Source of the DNA: Rhodocollybia butyracea
Lineage: Eukaryota > Basidiomycota > Agaricomycetes > Agaricales > Omphalotaceae
DNA length: 64,000 nt
Assembly: GCA_015501585.1 (NCBI GenBank)
Contig: JADNRY010000161.1
Span: forward strand, 81,067 to 145,066
Reading direction: 5' to 3'
The notes beneath the pieces were generated by a model. The model was not told the DNA's origin and made no database searches. It saw only the letters and a program-made list of their open reading frames with translations. Position numbers and translations under genes: made by a program. Below, piece after piece: positions 1 to 11,601 of the stretch. Each line of letters begins with the position of its first letter. The stretch's first letter is position 1.

Positions 1-2336
1 GGGAGAGACTCTGGCAAAAATTCTACAACCACTGCAAAACGTTGTCAGATCCTTTCACTTCGACTGGAGACCAGTTGCAGTTACTTCCATCCGGCATTTA
101 CGGTGACAACTTTTTCGATATTCTGCGAAAATGCGAGGATGGTAACATTCTCGTTTTGCGGCAGTACCGCGAGACGATACGACGCATAATCTTGCTTTAT
201 CTTGCGAACCCTAGGACAGGAGTCGTTATTACGGGTCAGCTCGGCATTGGTACGTCTCAACGTTTCAATCTTATTGGAATTAATTTTACTTTTACAGGGA
301 AGAGTGTACTACTGGCCTTCCTACTTGCTATACTTTTGAATATTCCTGAAGATGGTCATATAACTTGTCAAAGCTCTTCACCCGAGGGCCAATCTGAAGT
401 CCACCAGCTCTTCTCGGCTCCCGTCTTTTGCACTGCTACGGTAAAGGTCCTCTTCTTCGACGGTAAATGCTATTTGCCGTCTACGCCATCAGCATTCGAC
501 CTTCAGATGCTGCCTGTACCTGCAAAAAGCAACAGAAATCCTGTGTGGTACCTTGTCGATATGGATCAGGTCAAAGAAGAACCGAAAATGGACGGAAGGA
601 CGACGTTCTTTCCAGTCCAATCGGCCTCGCCTAACCCCATCCGTTACCGATTGTGGAGTCGCAAAAGGAACGCACGCTATTTCGGCCTACCGCTGTGGGA
701 CGATGACAGTCTTCGTCGTGGGTATGATAAGTTGTTTTTCATGTTATTTTTATGTTCGCTGACTATTCGTTTTCAGTTTGACATTCAATCCTGATAACGC
801 CGAATTTCAGGCGAAAGTTGTTGCCTGGCTACAGGATAAACCGGGACTTGAAGAGATACACCATAACACCTTACTAAAGTGCGAAAGGGAGGGAAAACTG
901 GTTCGCGATGAGGGACAGAAAGCCACTGCAATAAATCTGCTACTTGCAGATGCTATTCGGCGATTTGGCTATTCGGCCCGCGACGTCTATACATTTCTCG
1001 TTACTCCTGACGATCCCGCCGTCCAAGTCGATGAAACCGTTCTCACACTGGACATGGAAAAGTGGCGACATGCGGTGGCATTTATCAAGAATTTCAATGG
1101 CACCGGATCCATGCTGGTGGATCCTGGCCAGAGTGATACGGTGTCGCATGTTCTTGTCAGCCTCAGACCGATAAAGCCACTCGAATCCTCTATCGAGTGA
1201 CACATTTATGGTGGTCTGGAAAACCCCTGAAATTCGCATGGAAGCTGAGGCTCGCGGCCAGTCTCTTTCTGAGGCAGAAAGAGCAGTGCTGTTTGGCTAC
1301 TTTGGTTCTCACCCGAAATCCTCAGTCGTGGCAGCTCACATCTACGAGCCACATGTGCATGAAACCATCAGTGACAACGAAAAACCTCTTCTTGCGCTAC
1401 AACGAATGCACTACAAGACTCACAATAAAATTCGTGTATACGCCACCGAGGATGCTCCCCAAGGATCGTACCCAAAAATCACTCCTGTGACCAGAACACG
1501 GGTGGTATATCAAACTCTACCTGGTATGACAGACCTTGACCTCGATGCATACTACATCCCTGCACGCACGAACAACCCATTTTTCGACTCTTTCTTTTTC
1601 TCGTGCGCCGAGAAAACCATTAAACTTATGGTCGTGCAAGTCTCGATCAGGTATCGTCATGAGGAAACAACAGAGGAAGGATATGCCGCAGGGAGGCAAA
1701 TAGCGAGTGTTGCTGGGGTGAAGTTCCAGAGAAAAGTCACCCCACGAATTTATTCCCCTGGAACCACGCATATGGAAAATCACTCCAACGGGTCTCCCTC
1801 AAGGCGACGTGTATTTTTTGGGCATTCCACTGCCGTACGTAAAGGTGGAAGTAGCTCAAGCCATTCTCGATGGCAGGAAGGCTGAATATGATGCAGCGAA
1901 GGAAGCAGTAAAAGCGGCGGGGACTGAGCCGGAGGTGTTGGATTATGCCGAAGCCGCAGGTGAGACCGCGAAGGAAACGGTACCACTCGCGCTGGCGAAG
2001 ATGCGTGGATATGAGGTTAATTTCAAAGAAATCGTAGAACAAGGGCTAAAGGATTACTTTTACGGTTTTTTTCAGTTACATTGCGGAACGAAGCGTAAAG
2101 ACATGGCCGACTCACCTTCTACTGATCAGCCGTCGTCGTCTACTCAAGCAAAACCATCGTCATCCACTCAAAGCCAGCCACCGCCTCGCAAAAAGCAGAA
2201 AACGACGCCCCACTCGTCTGCTGTTGCCTCGTCGTCTGCTGCTACGCCGTCTGTCCCTGACTCATCATCTTCGCGTCGCCCGAACTTGCGATCCAGCCAA
2301 AAAGCTTTGACTGGTCCTGATGCGTCAACTTCGTAA
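1..2336 (+). CDS. RHS/Crinkler-type P-loop protein, 5' end cut by the window
   Basis: The reading frame is open at base 1, so the start lies outside the window. A first intron at 250-297 splits the nucleotide-binding loop; splicing joins it as GQLGIGKS, a clean Walker A (GxxGxGKS). A second intron (722-776) leads to the block starting LTFNPDNAEFQ. After about 1190 the sense frame moves by one base without an obvious intron. It continues with KTPEIRMEAEARG, the YYIP...NP...FF block near 1545-1595, and after another break (about 1660-1721) with RIWKITPTGLPQGD. The tail (about 2100-2334) is Ser/Thr/Pro-rich with a basic PRKKQK patch, suggesting nuclear location. The P-loop followed by these blocks matches the fungal RHS/Crinkler-like expansions by memory; the biochemical role is unknown. 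The unexplained frame change may mean a pseudogene. A degraded relative lies at 33.0-33.6 kb. Confidence 0.55.
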
Positions 2337-2339
2337 ATG

Positions 2340-2720
2340 AGCACGTTGGACTATTGCTTTATTTATTTTCTTTCTTTTTGATCATTACTTGTTTCATGTT
2401 ACGAACAATCGTCTATTATCTTCTTCCCATTCCTATTCCTTTTATCATGTACGAATGTTCCATATGTACGAATCATCTGTACGAATCATTGTCATCGTTC
2501 GTGTAGCAAATATTCAACGACTTCATCGGGTGAGGCTCAAGCTACCACCGCTCTTCTTCCTGCCGCTGCTCCAACTTCGGATCGACCTGCTCTTGCTGTT
2601 GCATCAACTCTCCCGTCGTATCGACTTCAGGAGGTGCGGTTCAGGATGATGCTACTTCTCGCCTTCCCGGCACAGCGACACCAGGAGGTAATACTTCAAC
2701 TTCAGGAGGCAGTAAGCCGC
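2340..2720 (+). other. Ser/Thr/Gly-rich coding-like spacer
   Basis: No complete gene is seen. From about 2530 one forward frame reads a low-complexity Ser/Thr/Gly/Pro stretch (for example TATPGGNTSTSGGSKPLTPG) that resembles the tail of the RHS-like gene just upstream. It may be a leftover tail of a second copy. It stops before the minus-strand gene that begins further right. Confidence 0.25.
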
Positions 2721-3511
2721 TCACTCCGGGCTCTCTATTTGGATCACCTCTTTCCGAGATGGCTTTTTCGGAGTGGCTTTTTTTGGAGTGGAGGCTTTTG
2801 TGACGGAGGACTTAGCTTTTCCTGGAGTGGACTTAGTGACGGGAGAAGACATCTTTAAATTGGTCAATATCGGATAGAAGTCCTTTTATACTGCGGTGGA
2901 GATCAAAGCGAAATGGACCTCCTCAGCTGGCTTTATGGTTTGAGGGGCCAGTCAGAAAGAAGGTAAGCTCTTTAACTAAATATTTTCTACAATATACAAA
3001 TGTATGGAGGGTATCCTTCAACTCAGACATGGCCTGCCCGAGTTTGTCGTTGAGCATCAATGGGTCCATTGATGCCTGTTCGATCCTCTTGCAGCTTTCA
3101 ATCAATTCCTCCACTCGAGCCTTGCGGTTGTTCTTGTCCAGCAAGGCGACAACATCCATAAGTTCCTGCTTGAACTCCCGATTTTCTTGTGTGGCTCTAC
3201 CCAGTTCTGTGATCGCAAAGATTCGCGGAATGATTTCCTCCAGCGCGTCAATGTCTTTGACCTTGATGAGCCAGGTGAGAGATCTTGAGGAGCTGGCAAC
3301 AGACGTCCTTGAACGTATGCCTTCTGGCCACGCCGCAAGCCTTGATGAGTTTCTCATTTCGGGGGCTACTCATATCAAACGCCTGCTGGATCACTTTGCT
3401 AAGCGAAGAGAGGCTAGCGGGGTCAGTATACCCGGTGAGGACGAGTGCAACTTTCATGTGGGATAATATATGGGCAAACCTTCTACTCACGCCGATACAG
3501 TGAAACTTCAA
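2721..3511 (-). CDS. Hypothetical helical protein with Lys/Pro-rich tail, frame-broken
   Basis: Not recognised. Reading leftwards from 3511, an N-terminal part includes MKVALVLTGYTDPASLSSLS and is joined by a one-base frame change near 3260-3280 to a long charged helical stretch (DIDALEEIIPRIFAITELGR onwards), followed by helices to about 3010. A probable intron (about 3001-2937) leads to EEVHFALISTAV. A single in-frame TAA separates this from KDFYPILTNLK and a basic tail MSSPVTKSTPGKAKSSVTKA with TPKK repeats, like histone H1 tails, ending at 2721. The coherent protein chemistry on both sides of each break suggests a real gene that is recently inactivated or misread. It is convergent with the RHS-like gene. 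Confidence 0.4.
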
Positions 3512-3630
3512 ATCTTACAGCGGCGAAAGGGAAAGGAAAAGTTTGGTAGACTCAAGCCTTTGCAAGAATACGGTATATACATTGATACTTTTGCCTATTA
3601 TATTCGCCCCTTCTCGAATTACTAGTACTA

Positions 3631-5727
3631 CTATGCTGAGACTTGTTTCACCTCCAATAACGTGAAAGACCTATTGGATATTTCCAGCTCCTCGATCTCC
3701 CATACGTCCAGCGTCCCCAGCCATGTTTGGTTATACATGAGCCTCGGAAGTTTCTTTGGAGGCTTACCGGTACCCCACCTATCTGTCTGTTTCCGTTTTA
3801 TAGGTGGAGCTCCGCGGGCGTTTTGAGCTTTGTGTTGCTTTGTTAATGGGTCGATGACATCGTGCAGATACGAGGTGACTTCCGGAGATCTCCATTGACA
3901 TCCAACGGTTTTGAAAACTTTCCCTGTATCACCCAAACTATCTGTCTCAATATCCGACTCATCATCAGACATGCCGGAGACAGATAACTCGTTGAGAACA
4001 TCACCGAGATATACCCATACTCCAGGATTGCGCGACTTCTTGACAGCCTGTTCCACGGTCTTCTTCCTGACATCTAGTTTCTATGCAGTGAATGAGTAGA
4101 CTGCTCATCTATCTCTATGGCGGCGAGTAACTCACAGTCCGTCGTCTAGTTGTGTGTCTAACTCTCGCCCACCTTATCTTGTACCAGTCCTGAATCCTCT
4201 TATCAACCTCCTCCTCAGTCTCGTATCTCTCGATATCACCCTCACTGATCTTCCGTCTCTGGGCCATAGACCATGCAGACCTTGCTTCTCTCAACTGGTT
4301 GTGGATGAGGGCTAAGAGGTAGAGTTGCGTGATATCTGAGTGAAGACCCCATTGTTCTGGGTCTTGCTTCCAAGCAGTATGAATACTGGCGTACCACCGC
4401 GCGGTGACTGTCCTGTTCCATCTCGAGAACTCATGGCCAGTGGAGAGATCTAGGATTAAATCGTCATCTGGACCAGATCCTCTCCCTTCAGCAAACGCAT
4501 TGACTTTATCGGGATCAGCGCTCTGGTAGATTTGAAAATCGTTGGCACAGGTTACGTTGTAGAACTCTTTCCAGAGTTCTCGTACCGCCGTCTGCAGGTA
4601 AATTTAATCAATAGAAGTATGAAGACCAGCGCAGGTATCTCGCCTTCCAGTTGTTGTCAGCTTGTTCTCCAATCCTTTCTTTTACCCTCCTCTGCTCTTC
4701 TTCCATCTCGGTTTGGTGCCCCCGTTTTCGGTTGTTATTTCGAGTGTTGTCTGAAGCAGCATTCACAGGCTCAAGTCGATTCAACAGTTTTTTTAGCAAA
4801 ATCACCATTGTCGCGACTTCTTCTGGATTGGAAGGGTTGAAGCTGCGCGTGGCCCCGTTAAGATCCCCTGTCATTGATTGCAGGGTTCCAGAGTCAGCCA
4901 TTTGCGAAATATTGGTTGGTATTTGCAGTGATACTTCTGGCGTATCCACCTGCCTGGGTCTGACGACTCTGTTGTTTTGATTCTTCAGCCGTTTACCCAC
5001 AGGAGTAGACCATCTAGCTGCACTCTTTGGCGGCGATTTGAACAGTACACCCGGAACGCTTTGTAAAGAACTAGACTCGGTTTGAACAGTGGGAGCAGCA
5101 TGCATAGTGGAGGATGGATGCGGATGCGGAGGAGGATTATATAGCTGGCAGACCTTTTGGGACCCCGTCGATGATTCTGGGTTAAGAGGGTTAGATGCAG
5201 AATGTGGTCCTGCGATGGGCATCAACCCCAAAGAATTCTGAAAAGTAGACGTGACTTTAAAGACAAAGGGCAGAGCGTTTTTCCTACATCAATAATCACT
5301 GTATTAGAAAAGGCTGCAGGTAATTGAGCTGCAGGATTCAACGGCCCTCCAGCAGCAATCGGGTGATGCGGAGGAGGATTTTGCAGCTGGCGGACCTCTT
5401 GGGACTCCAACAACGACTCTGGGTTAAGTGGGGTGTGCGATTTAGACGCAGAATGTGGTCCTGCGATGGGCATCGACCCCAAAGAATTCTGAAAAGTAGA
5501 CGTGACTTTAAAGACAAAGTGCAGAGTGTTTTTCCTACGTCAATAATCATTCCTGGACTAGAAAAGGCCGGTAATTGAGATGCAGGATTCAACGGCCCTT
5601 CAGCAGCTTTTGAATGATAGTGTCTCTGACGGGTAAGGTGAGTGACTTACTTCCTTTGAAACACACTACTTACATCGACGATAGTTTGAAGATGATGAAT
5701 TGTTGCGTTCTTCTCGTTCTGCGCCAT
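3631..5727 (-). CDS. Hypothetical 613-aa protein, six exons
   Basis: I do not recognise a named family. Splicing by hand gives exons 5727-5674, 5625-5539, 5488-5288, 5237-4644, 4591-4136 and 4080-3631, every one a multiple of three, for 613 residues starting MAQNEKNATIHHLQ. The first half is Pro/Ser-rich and low complexity. The second half is folded-looking and Trp-rich (TAVRELWKEFYNV, LHSDITQLYLLALIHNQL, KIRWARVRHTTRRRT), followed by an acidic DDESDIETDSLGD segment and VFKTVGCQWRSPEV. The fourth intron appears to use a GC donor (AAG|GCGAGA), because no GT donor restores phase; the other four use GT. Exon 3 and its flanking intron are a tandem duplicate. Genes of this look are common beside transposons in Agaricomycetes, but that is an impression only. 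Confidence 0.65.
5109..5611. repeat. Tandem duplication, about 251-bp period, containing one exon and one intron
   Basis: Two head-to-tail copies (about 5109-5360 and 5364-5611) share the blocks GATGCGGAGGAGGATT, CAGAATGTGGTCCTGCGATG and AAAGAATTCTGAAAAGTAGA. Each copy holds a full 50-nt intron (5238-5287 and 5489-5538) with the same donor GTAGGA and acceptor TTTTCAG, so the duplication adds an exon in frame to the minus-strand gene. Confidence 0.85.
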
Positions 5728-5860
5728 TTCAGTTCAGAAGATTCAGAAGGTAACATCGGTATGACAAAGCTTCTCACTAATTCCCGTTGCATTTCCTTCC
5801 GTTGTTCGTTAAATTCCTAGAACGGTATTGATTTAAAATCCGCTTATTTGAAGAAGGCGT

Positions 5861-6540
5861 CTATACTTTGGTGACTTCAAGCATCTCGTCCACTGCTTGC
5901 ATCTCCTTCAGCGTTTGAATTTCATCCTCGTCCATGTCAACATCCTGCATGGTTTGTTGCATGGTTTGATTCAATAAAAGCGCAATCTGTTCTTTCAGTA
6001 GCTCATTCTCATGTTCTTGCATACGCAGCTGCTCTTCGACAGCCTGAGCTTCTGCTTTGCGGACTTTGCTAAGCGTGGCAAAGTGACTGAGACGTTCACT
6101 CTGAGTTGCTAGCTTGTCGCGTAGCTGTAGCCAGGGAAATCAGCCAGAAACGGAGCGTTAGTAAGATAATAATAATCACCTGGTCAACACGTAGCGTTGA
6201 GGATGATGAACCCTTCGCTCTCTTGCTTTGCAATACATCCTGTAAGTATTCACCACACCACAGGTAAGTGAAAGAGAAAGATTAAACTCAAGAGAGGGAA
6301 ACCTACCGACTGTGACAGCGTACTGTCAGGATAGCGCATTGAGACCTCAAGTACGTTGCTACCAGAGTCGACGTTCATTGTCCAATGCTCAAGAGGATCT
6401 GGAGGCTGCGCATGAGGCACCTGTCTTTCGTTTACAGAATTTGGAGACTGTGCGTTTCCAGGCAACCGTCCTTCGTCGGTTGTAGCATTTAGGGGCTGTG
6501 CAGGACCCCAAGGATTGTATTGGAAATCAGGTAAGGACAT
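5861..6540 (-). CDS. Small coiled-coil hypothetical protein, 185 aa
   Basis: Three exons, 6540-6307, 6239-6180 and 6124-5861, are each multiples of three. The introns are 67 and 55 nt with GTAGGT/GTGATT donors and CAG acceptors. The protein starts MSLPDFQYNPWGPAQPLN, is Pro/Asn-rich at the N terminus, has a short basic linker (SKRAKGSSSS), then a long heptad-like helix (LRMQEHENELLKEQIALLLN) and an acidic end (DVDMDEDE). It looks like a dimerising coiled coil. No family was recognised. A similar small coiled-coil ORF with different sequence lies at 13.1 kb. Confidence 0.6.
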
Positions 6541-7305
6541 TGAGAAAAGAGCGCAGAAGAGTGGCTTTGTTGTGTGGAATACAGAGAGCCTGTGTAGTTT
6601 TAAACGAAAATTAAAGCTCATTTTGTTGATTTTTTTGGTTATAAGTTCTTGGCCTGAAGTACAATAGTGTGAGAATTACGTGTTTTCACGGTATGAGTCT
6701 CATGAGCGACCATGGGAGACTGAGTACAAACAAGACAAATACAATTCTCACAGCGACGTAAAATAGCAATCAGTTATTGTTGAAAAACCGCAAGGGGAGG
6801 TAACGTCGACCCTCAACGATAGGGAATCGCAACGACGTGGTACTATGATGCTGTTGGCACCAGATCCAAATACTCTCGGAAAAGCGTTGAACCAAGGCTA
6901 CGGTAAACAAACGCAAGGACAGCACCAGTTCTCCGCCTCCTCCAGTCATCGAGCATGAAAGTCCGTGCCCCGAATTTTTCCACAGGTTGAGTCGGAGCAG
7001 TGGTTGGGGGAGGGCAAATCAGGTCGAAAAGTTGGATATATTGTTTAGTTCGAAATCCTAACTGACCTTAATTGATTCATGGGTATCGCGCTGGCTTTGT
7101 CGGCGTCGTCCTACAACAAGCCAACGCCTCACCTTTCAGACTTACTGGCCTGGACGATACCGACTCCTATTATACGATCGATCTGCTTTTAAAATCAATT
7201 TACGCAGGTGGCTGTGCAAGCTGCACGTGATATTTGGGAACCAGCTGGCAAATATCACGTGGTTCTCGGCCCTTCTTTATCTTTCACTTTCCGTTTACTC
7301 TTTCA
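6541..7305. other. Intergenic stretch with a decayed duplicate segment
   Basis: No gene is called. Bases about 6850-7045 match, in reverse orientation, the segment 46845-47277. Shared blocks include CTCGGAAAAGCGTTG, CCGAATTTTTCCACAGGTTGAG (allowing one mismatch) and AGGTCGAAAAGTTGGATAT. The copy here lacks about 250 bp between the last two blocks. The rest is featureless spacer between divergent genes at 6540 (minus) and 7306 (plus), and should contain both promoters. Confidence 0.5.
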
Positions 7306-10230
7306 ATGTCAGGAACGCTTGAGACTCATGCAGATCTGAAAAAACCATTTCCCCGTAACTTTCTTTCCGGCCACTATGATCTTCTGCGGCAGAACTACCG
7401 TTCAGGTGATGCATTGTACGAAGCTTTGGTTCAAAGTTTTCCGGTATCTGGCGAGGCTATTTTGGACGGAACAGGACAAGAGTACAAGACAGACGAAGAA
7501 TACAAAAAGATCTGGATTGATGGTGAGACCATGGGGTTCCATCTAACACCGAATAACTGGTTTCGGATCGCAGCACCTATATTGGGCATGCGATGCTTTT
7601 GTCTTTTAAATGGAATACCGTACCTTCCTCTGGGAACCATGGAATTAAAATATGAGCCACCCCCCACTCTGTGCAAACTGGTATGTATTTGAGACCCCTT
7701 CTCTTTGATGTCAGTAACCTTGCCATTGAAGTTGAAGAATATCGTCGACGGCAATAAATCGAAAGGATGGCCGTATGTCATATCGCTAGCAAAGGCGACG
7801 TTCGAAGTGCCCCCTCAAAATAGTGACTCGGGAACTCCGCATGTTTTTCAGTTACTGGAAACCGCAACCAGACTTTTCAGGGATCCAGCGGATAACATCC
7901 GCTTCAATATCTCTGTGACCGCCTTTTGCATAGCGGCCGCAAAACTGGTACGTCTTACACAATCTCCTGAATTTGCTCACTCCTCACCCAAGATTTGTAG
8001 GGAGTTTTCAGTTTCCCTAAGAAAAAAAACAACGATGAGGCTTGCGCATGGGTTTTGTTGGTGGATACGCTAGTGGCGAAAAGGTGATTCTTTCTAGCGT
8101 TCTTCAAATTCTCGTTGCTTACTGCGATCAGCGGTTGTGATGCATTTTCGTCTTTGATTTTGAAGCTGAAGAACGACACTTATCTAGCCGAACATTTCGA
8201 CCCGCGCCCGTGGCAGTTGCCGTTGCACCTCTTCCTTTCTTGTACGCCAATTGCAATTCTGGAAACAAAACGACTGTTCAGTTCGCACATAAGCCGTTTA
8301 CATCTGCTTCAGGTAAATTAGTCTCTCCTCTATAGAACCATTAACTGGATGCTGACTGATTCAAAGATGGCCCAAGTCTTGGACCCATTGGAACGTCCTC
8401 GGGTGGTCAAATCGGTTGAAAGCGTCATCAAGTCCGCTGTTGTGGCGTTATCCAACTGCACAATTAGCGTTGATGCCGCCCTAACGCAGATATTCGAGGA
8501 CACTTCTCATTTGATAGTGGATGTTTCGCCCGCAGATTCATTCTTTTTTTTTACAAGTAACTCCCTTCTTTATTGTGATGTCTTGTTCTATGTTCATCGA
8601 TGTGTAGATTTGGAGCTAACCCCGCCAAGTACTGAGGCTCAACATCCTCCGTGTACCTCAAACGATTCGCCTCGCCTTGCACCACCCGAGCCTCATTCTG
8701 AACCCCCAGAGTGTCATTCTCTACTTCCATCTGTGGCGCTAGGGTCTATTCCTGTTGGCCTGACAGAGGCTACGCCGGTTACTCCTTCCACTCCAGCCAG
8801 ACTGCTGCTGAAGGAGGCTCATTTTCCCACACCGTTGTCTCCGCTTACGCCGTTCATCTCTCTGTCTCTATCTACCCCTCCCAGGTCGCCGCCACCAGGG
8901 CCCACTCCTTCCATCCCGTTGTCACCAGAGCTTACGCCTCCCCCCCCGGAGTTACCAGAGCTTACCCCTTCCATCCCGTTGTCACCAGACTCCATCTCGC
9001 TACCACTTCCTACTTCCCCCATTTTGCGGTCGCCAGATCCAACTCGTATGGGTCTGTTGGTGTCAGAAGACCTCTCTCAAGCACCGCCGGAGCCCACTTC
9101 CTGCTTACCGGATGACCTCAATTTGGTTGCGGTCAAGCCGTTTGAATCTTCGGCCCCCCAGGATCTAGCATTGGCTTCTAGCCGCTACCTTAAGCTGCTT
9201 TTGGATTCTGAATGGAGGCAATACTGCGGATTTTTTGACCAGAACGAAGACTACGCAAGAAAGGTCCTGGACCAAGTTTTTGTCGCAGTAAGTCTTATCC
9301 ACTACGCTTTGGGGATTATCTCCGTTTACATCTACTTCAATGTTTTAGTTAGAGGAGGCTAAAAATATTCCGCTACGAAGTAGAATTGAAGATCATCCAG
9401 TCCATTTAAAAGGGTTCCTGACAATGCGCCCCGACTGCTGGCTCAACGATGCTGTCATGACCCACTTCGCATACAAATGGGCAAAAAAAGCACCACGACA
9501 TGATACGTTGTGCCTCGAAACGTGGTATCCTTCGCATTTTCTCTTCAAGGATAGTGCTTGCCGTATCACGAGGAGCCATCTAGAGGGAGTTTCAAAGCTC
9601 ACGCACTATGTGCAGAAGCTTCTTTCTGTACGCTTTTTCTATCGATTTTATTTTTATTCTTCACTGGTTTGCTTCCATTCAGTCTCAACGAATCCAGGTT
9701 CTAAATCATTGTTTTGTGACGGTCAATGAGGCTTCCAGCCATTGGTATGCGGCGTGCATTGCCTTCGAACCTCGGTCCATCCAAGTTTATGATAGTTTGT
9801 GCTCCCCAGCAAGAGGTCAAAAAATTATGCCCGTAAGCTTGAAAGCTTTTCGTTCATCCTCAACGACTAATTTGTCGCAGGGTTTAATATGGCTTGCCAC
9901 GGTCTTGGCGAGCTTCAGGGGTGAGTCCGAGTCTGAGAGCCTGGACTGGGAGACAGTTTTCTGCGGCGATGTGAGTCGTCTTTTTTCTTATCCGCGATAA
10001 GCACTTCATTTTTGCAGGTCCTCAAGCAAGGCGATGCATTTTCCTGCGGTCTGCATGTTCTTTACTATCTAAAGCATGTGTTGAAATTCGGTGAAGTAAG
10101 GCATGAAGACTCGGGCTCTCCGATATCTTTTACTGACAACATGGTTGGTAAAAGAGTTCAGTTGGTTGATGACCTTCTGAAAGAATGTGAGTCATCTGTG
10201 ATGCACCTGGTGGATCTGGGGGAGCCGTAG
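7306..10230 (+). CDS. Ulp1-type (C48) SUMO-protease-like gene, multi-exon
   Basis: The C-terminal half is a Ulp1/C48 cysteine peptidase domain: CWLNDAVM (substrate-groove Trp motif) near 9437-9460, SSHWYAACI with the catalytic His near 9740, VYDSL with the catalytic Asp near 9787, and QGDAFSCG with the oxyanion Gln and catalytic Cys near 10027-10050. Later exons splice exactly: 8001-8083, 8132-8312, 8367-8556, 8608-9287, 9349-9627, 9683-9832, 9881-9970, 10018-10230. The 5' part (7306-7947) needs either a GTGCAA donor at 7671 plus a second intron 7744-7789, or one frameshift. The middle (8610-9110) is a Pro/Ser/Thr-rich linker. Such Ulp1 genes often ride with CACTA/KDZ-type transposons in basidiomycetes; no transposase is adjacent here. 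All catalytic residues are present, so it may be active. Confidence 0.8.
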
Positions 10231-10781
10231 TTAGCGTACAATCCGCATGATTATGTATATTTGTTCACTAACCCTTGTTATGCATGAGCTTCGAATCACT
10301 GAATGCAAATTCAACAGATTTCGAGATAGTAAACGCGTGCACTGCACTATTGAGCCAACCTTTTTACCCAGCGGGTCGTATGGGCATCTGCAAAAGCCAT
10401 GAAGATCAAGCCCTTCTACAGGCACGACCAAGTTAAGTTGCTCATTCCTCAACATAAATGCAGGGTTTATTCAGACCCCAACCTTGAGATTGCATCGCTC
10501 CGCTCTCAGATTCAAGGGGTATTCATCAGGAGACACAGTTTTTATTGTTTTTTGATGCCTATTTCCCCGCGAAAACAATAAAAACAATGATACTGCGCAG
10601 ACAAAAATGAGCTTCTTCAATCGGCTGACACAATCCCGCAGGAGTTATGCATCATGAGACGTGTTTTATTTGATTCCCTTCACAGGAATCAAAAAACAAT
10701 AACGCAATAGTATTTTATTCACTATTTTCAGTACAAAAGCGTTATTGGCAAACTCGCAATCGAAAAACTCGCAATCGAAAC
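10231..10781. other. Intergenic region with a 14-bp inverted repeat
   Basis: No gene seen. It holds the perfect inverted repeat listed separately and otherwise AT-rich spacer. Confidence 0.5.
10538..10585. repeat. Perfect 14-bp inverted repeat with 20-nt loop
   Basis: GTTTTTATTGTTTT at 10538-10551 is the exact reverse complement of AAAACAATAAAAAC at 10572-10585. It sits about 300 bp past the Ulp1-like stop codon. It could be the end of a small mobile element or a 3' processing structure; the sequence alone does not decide. Confidence 0.75.
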
Positions 10782-11536
10782 ATGCCAGTGCCAGTTATAT
10801 CTTGTCCAATCCCTCATCTTGCTGAACGTGCCCTGCCACCTCCGCCTCTTTCAGTTTTGCTGGCGCATACTGACCTCCCCACCACTCAGCTACGACCCCT
10901 GCTGGCTCATACGGATCTACCACTTTCTGGTCCTCAGCGTTCTTCTTCGAAGTCAACTCGAGTACACCCGTACCCAACCCGACTAACTCCCACCAGCCGT
11001 CCTTCATCTCCCCCCACTCGCCGTTTGACTTCTCCCATTCGTTGTTTGACTCCTCCCACTCGCCGTCCTTCATCTCCCCTCACTGCCACAACCTCTGATG
11101 ATGAGAGATTGGATGGAAATGTTGGCCGTTTGGGCTCTGGAAGACCTACAGGCATCGGACATGAAACACTCGATGCGTTGCGCGGACGGATGGGATGGAG
11201 TGAAGATGAGTTTACAAACTGCAGGAAAAAACTCAAAGTACTTGTTGAGAAGTACCTTCCTCCATTATCTTTCACAAACCAAGACCCGACGAAAGTCCAG
11301 AAGGTGAAAGATAAGGTGAGATACATTCTCGAGTGGATTATAGCTCACTAGCAATCAATAATCAGATTCTCCAGGAGTGTCCTCGGTTTTTGGAACAAGA
11401 GGGCGCATGGGGTCTTGACAACTTATTCATCCGCGCTTGCAAGAACCACCATGACAAACATGGGGAAGCCTCTGCATCCACTCCCAAAGACAATCCTGGA
11501 CACTCGACGAAGACACTCCGGCCTAGACCTGACTAG
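10782..11536 (+). CDS. Hypothetical 234-aa protein
   Basis: Two exons, 10782-11315 and 11366-11536, are joined across a 50-nt intron (donor GTGAGA, acceptor ATCAG) in phase 0. The N-terminal half is Pro/Ser/Thr/Arg-rich with repeated PTRRL-like units (SPPTRRLTSP, TPPTRRPSSP). The C-terminal part is globular: LDALRGRMGWSEDEFTNCRK, then ILQECPRFLEQEGAWGL and a His-rich end. Not recognised. It lies in the same orientation as the Ulp1-like gene 550 bp upstream and might belong to the same mobile unit. Confidence 0.55.
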
Positions 11537-11601
11537 GTATTTTATTATTTTTGAAGCCCAAGCATCCGGAAAAACACTTTTTTGCCCTGTCCTGGGATAT
11601 C

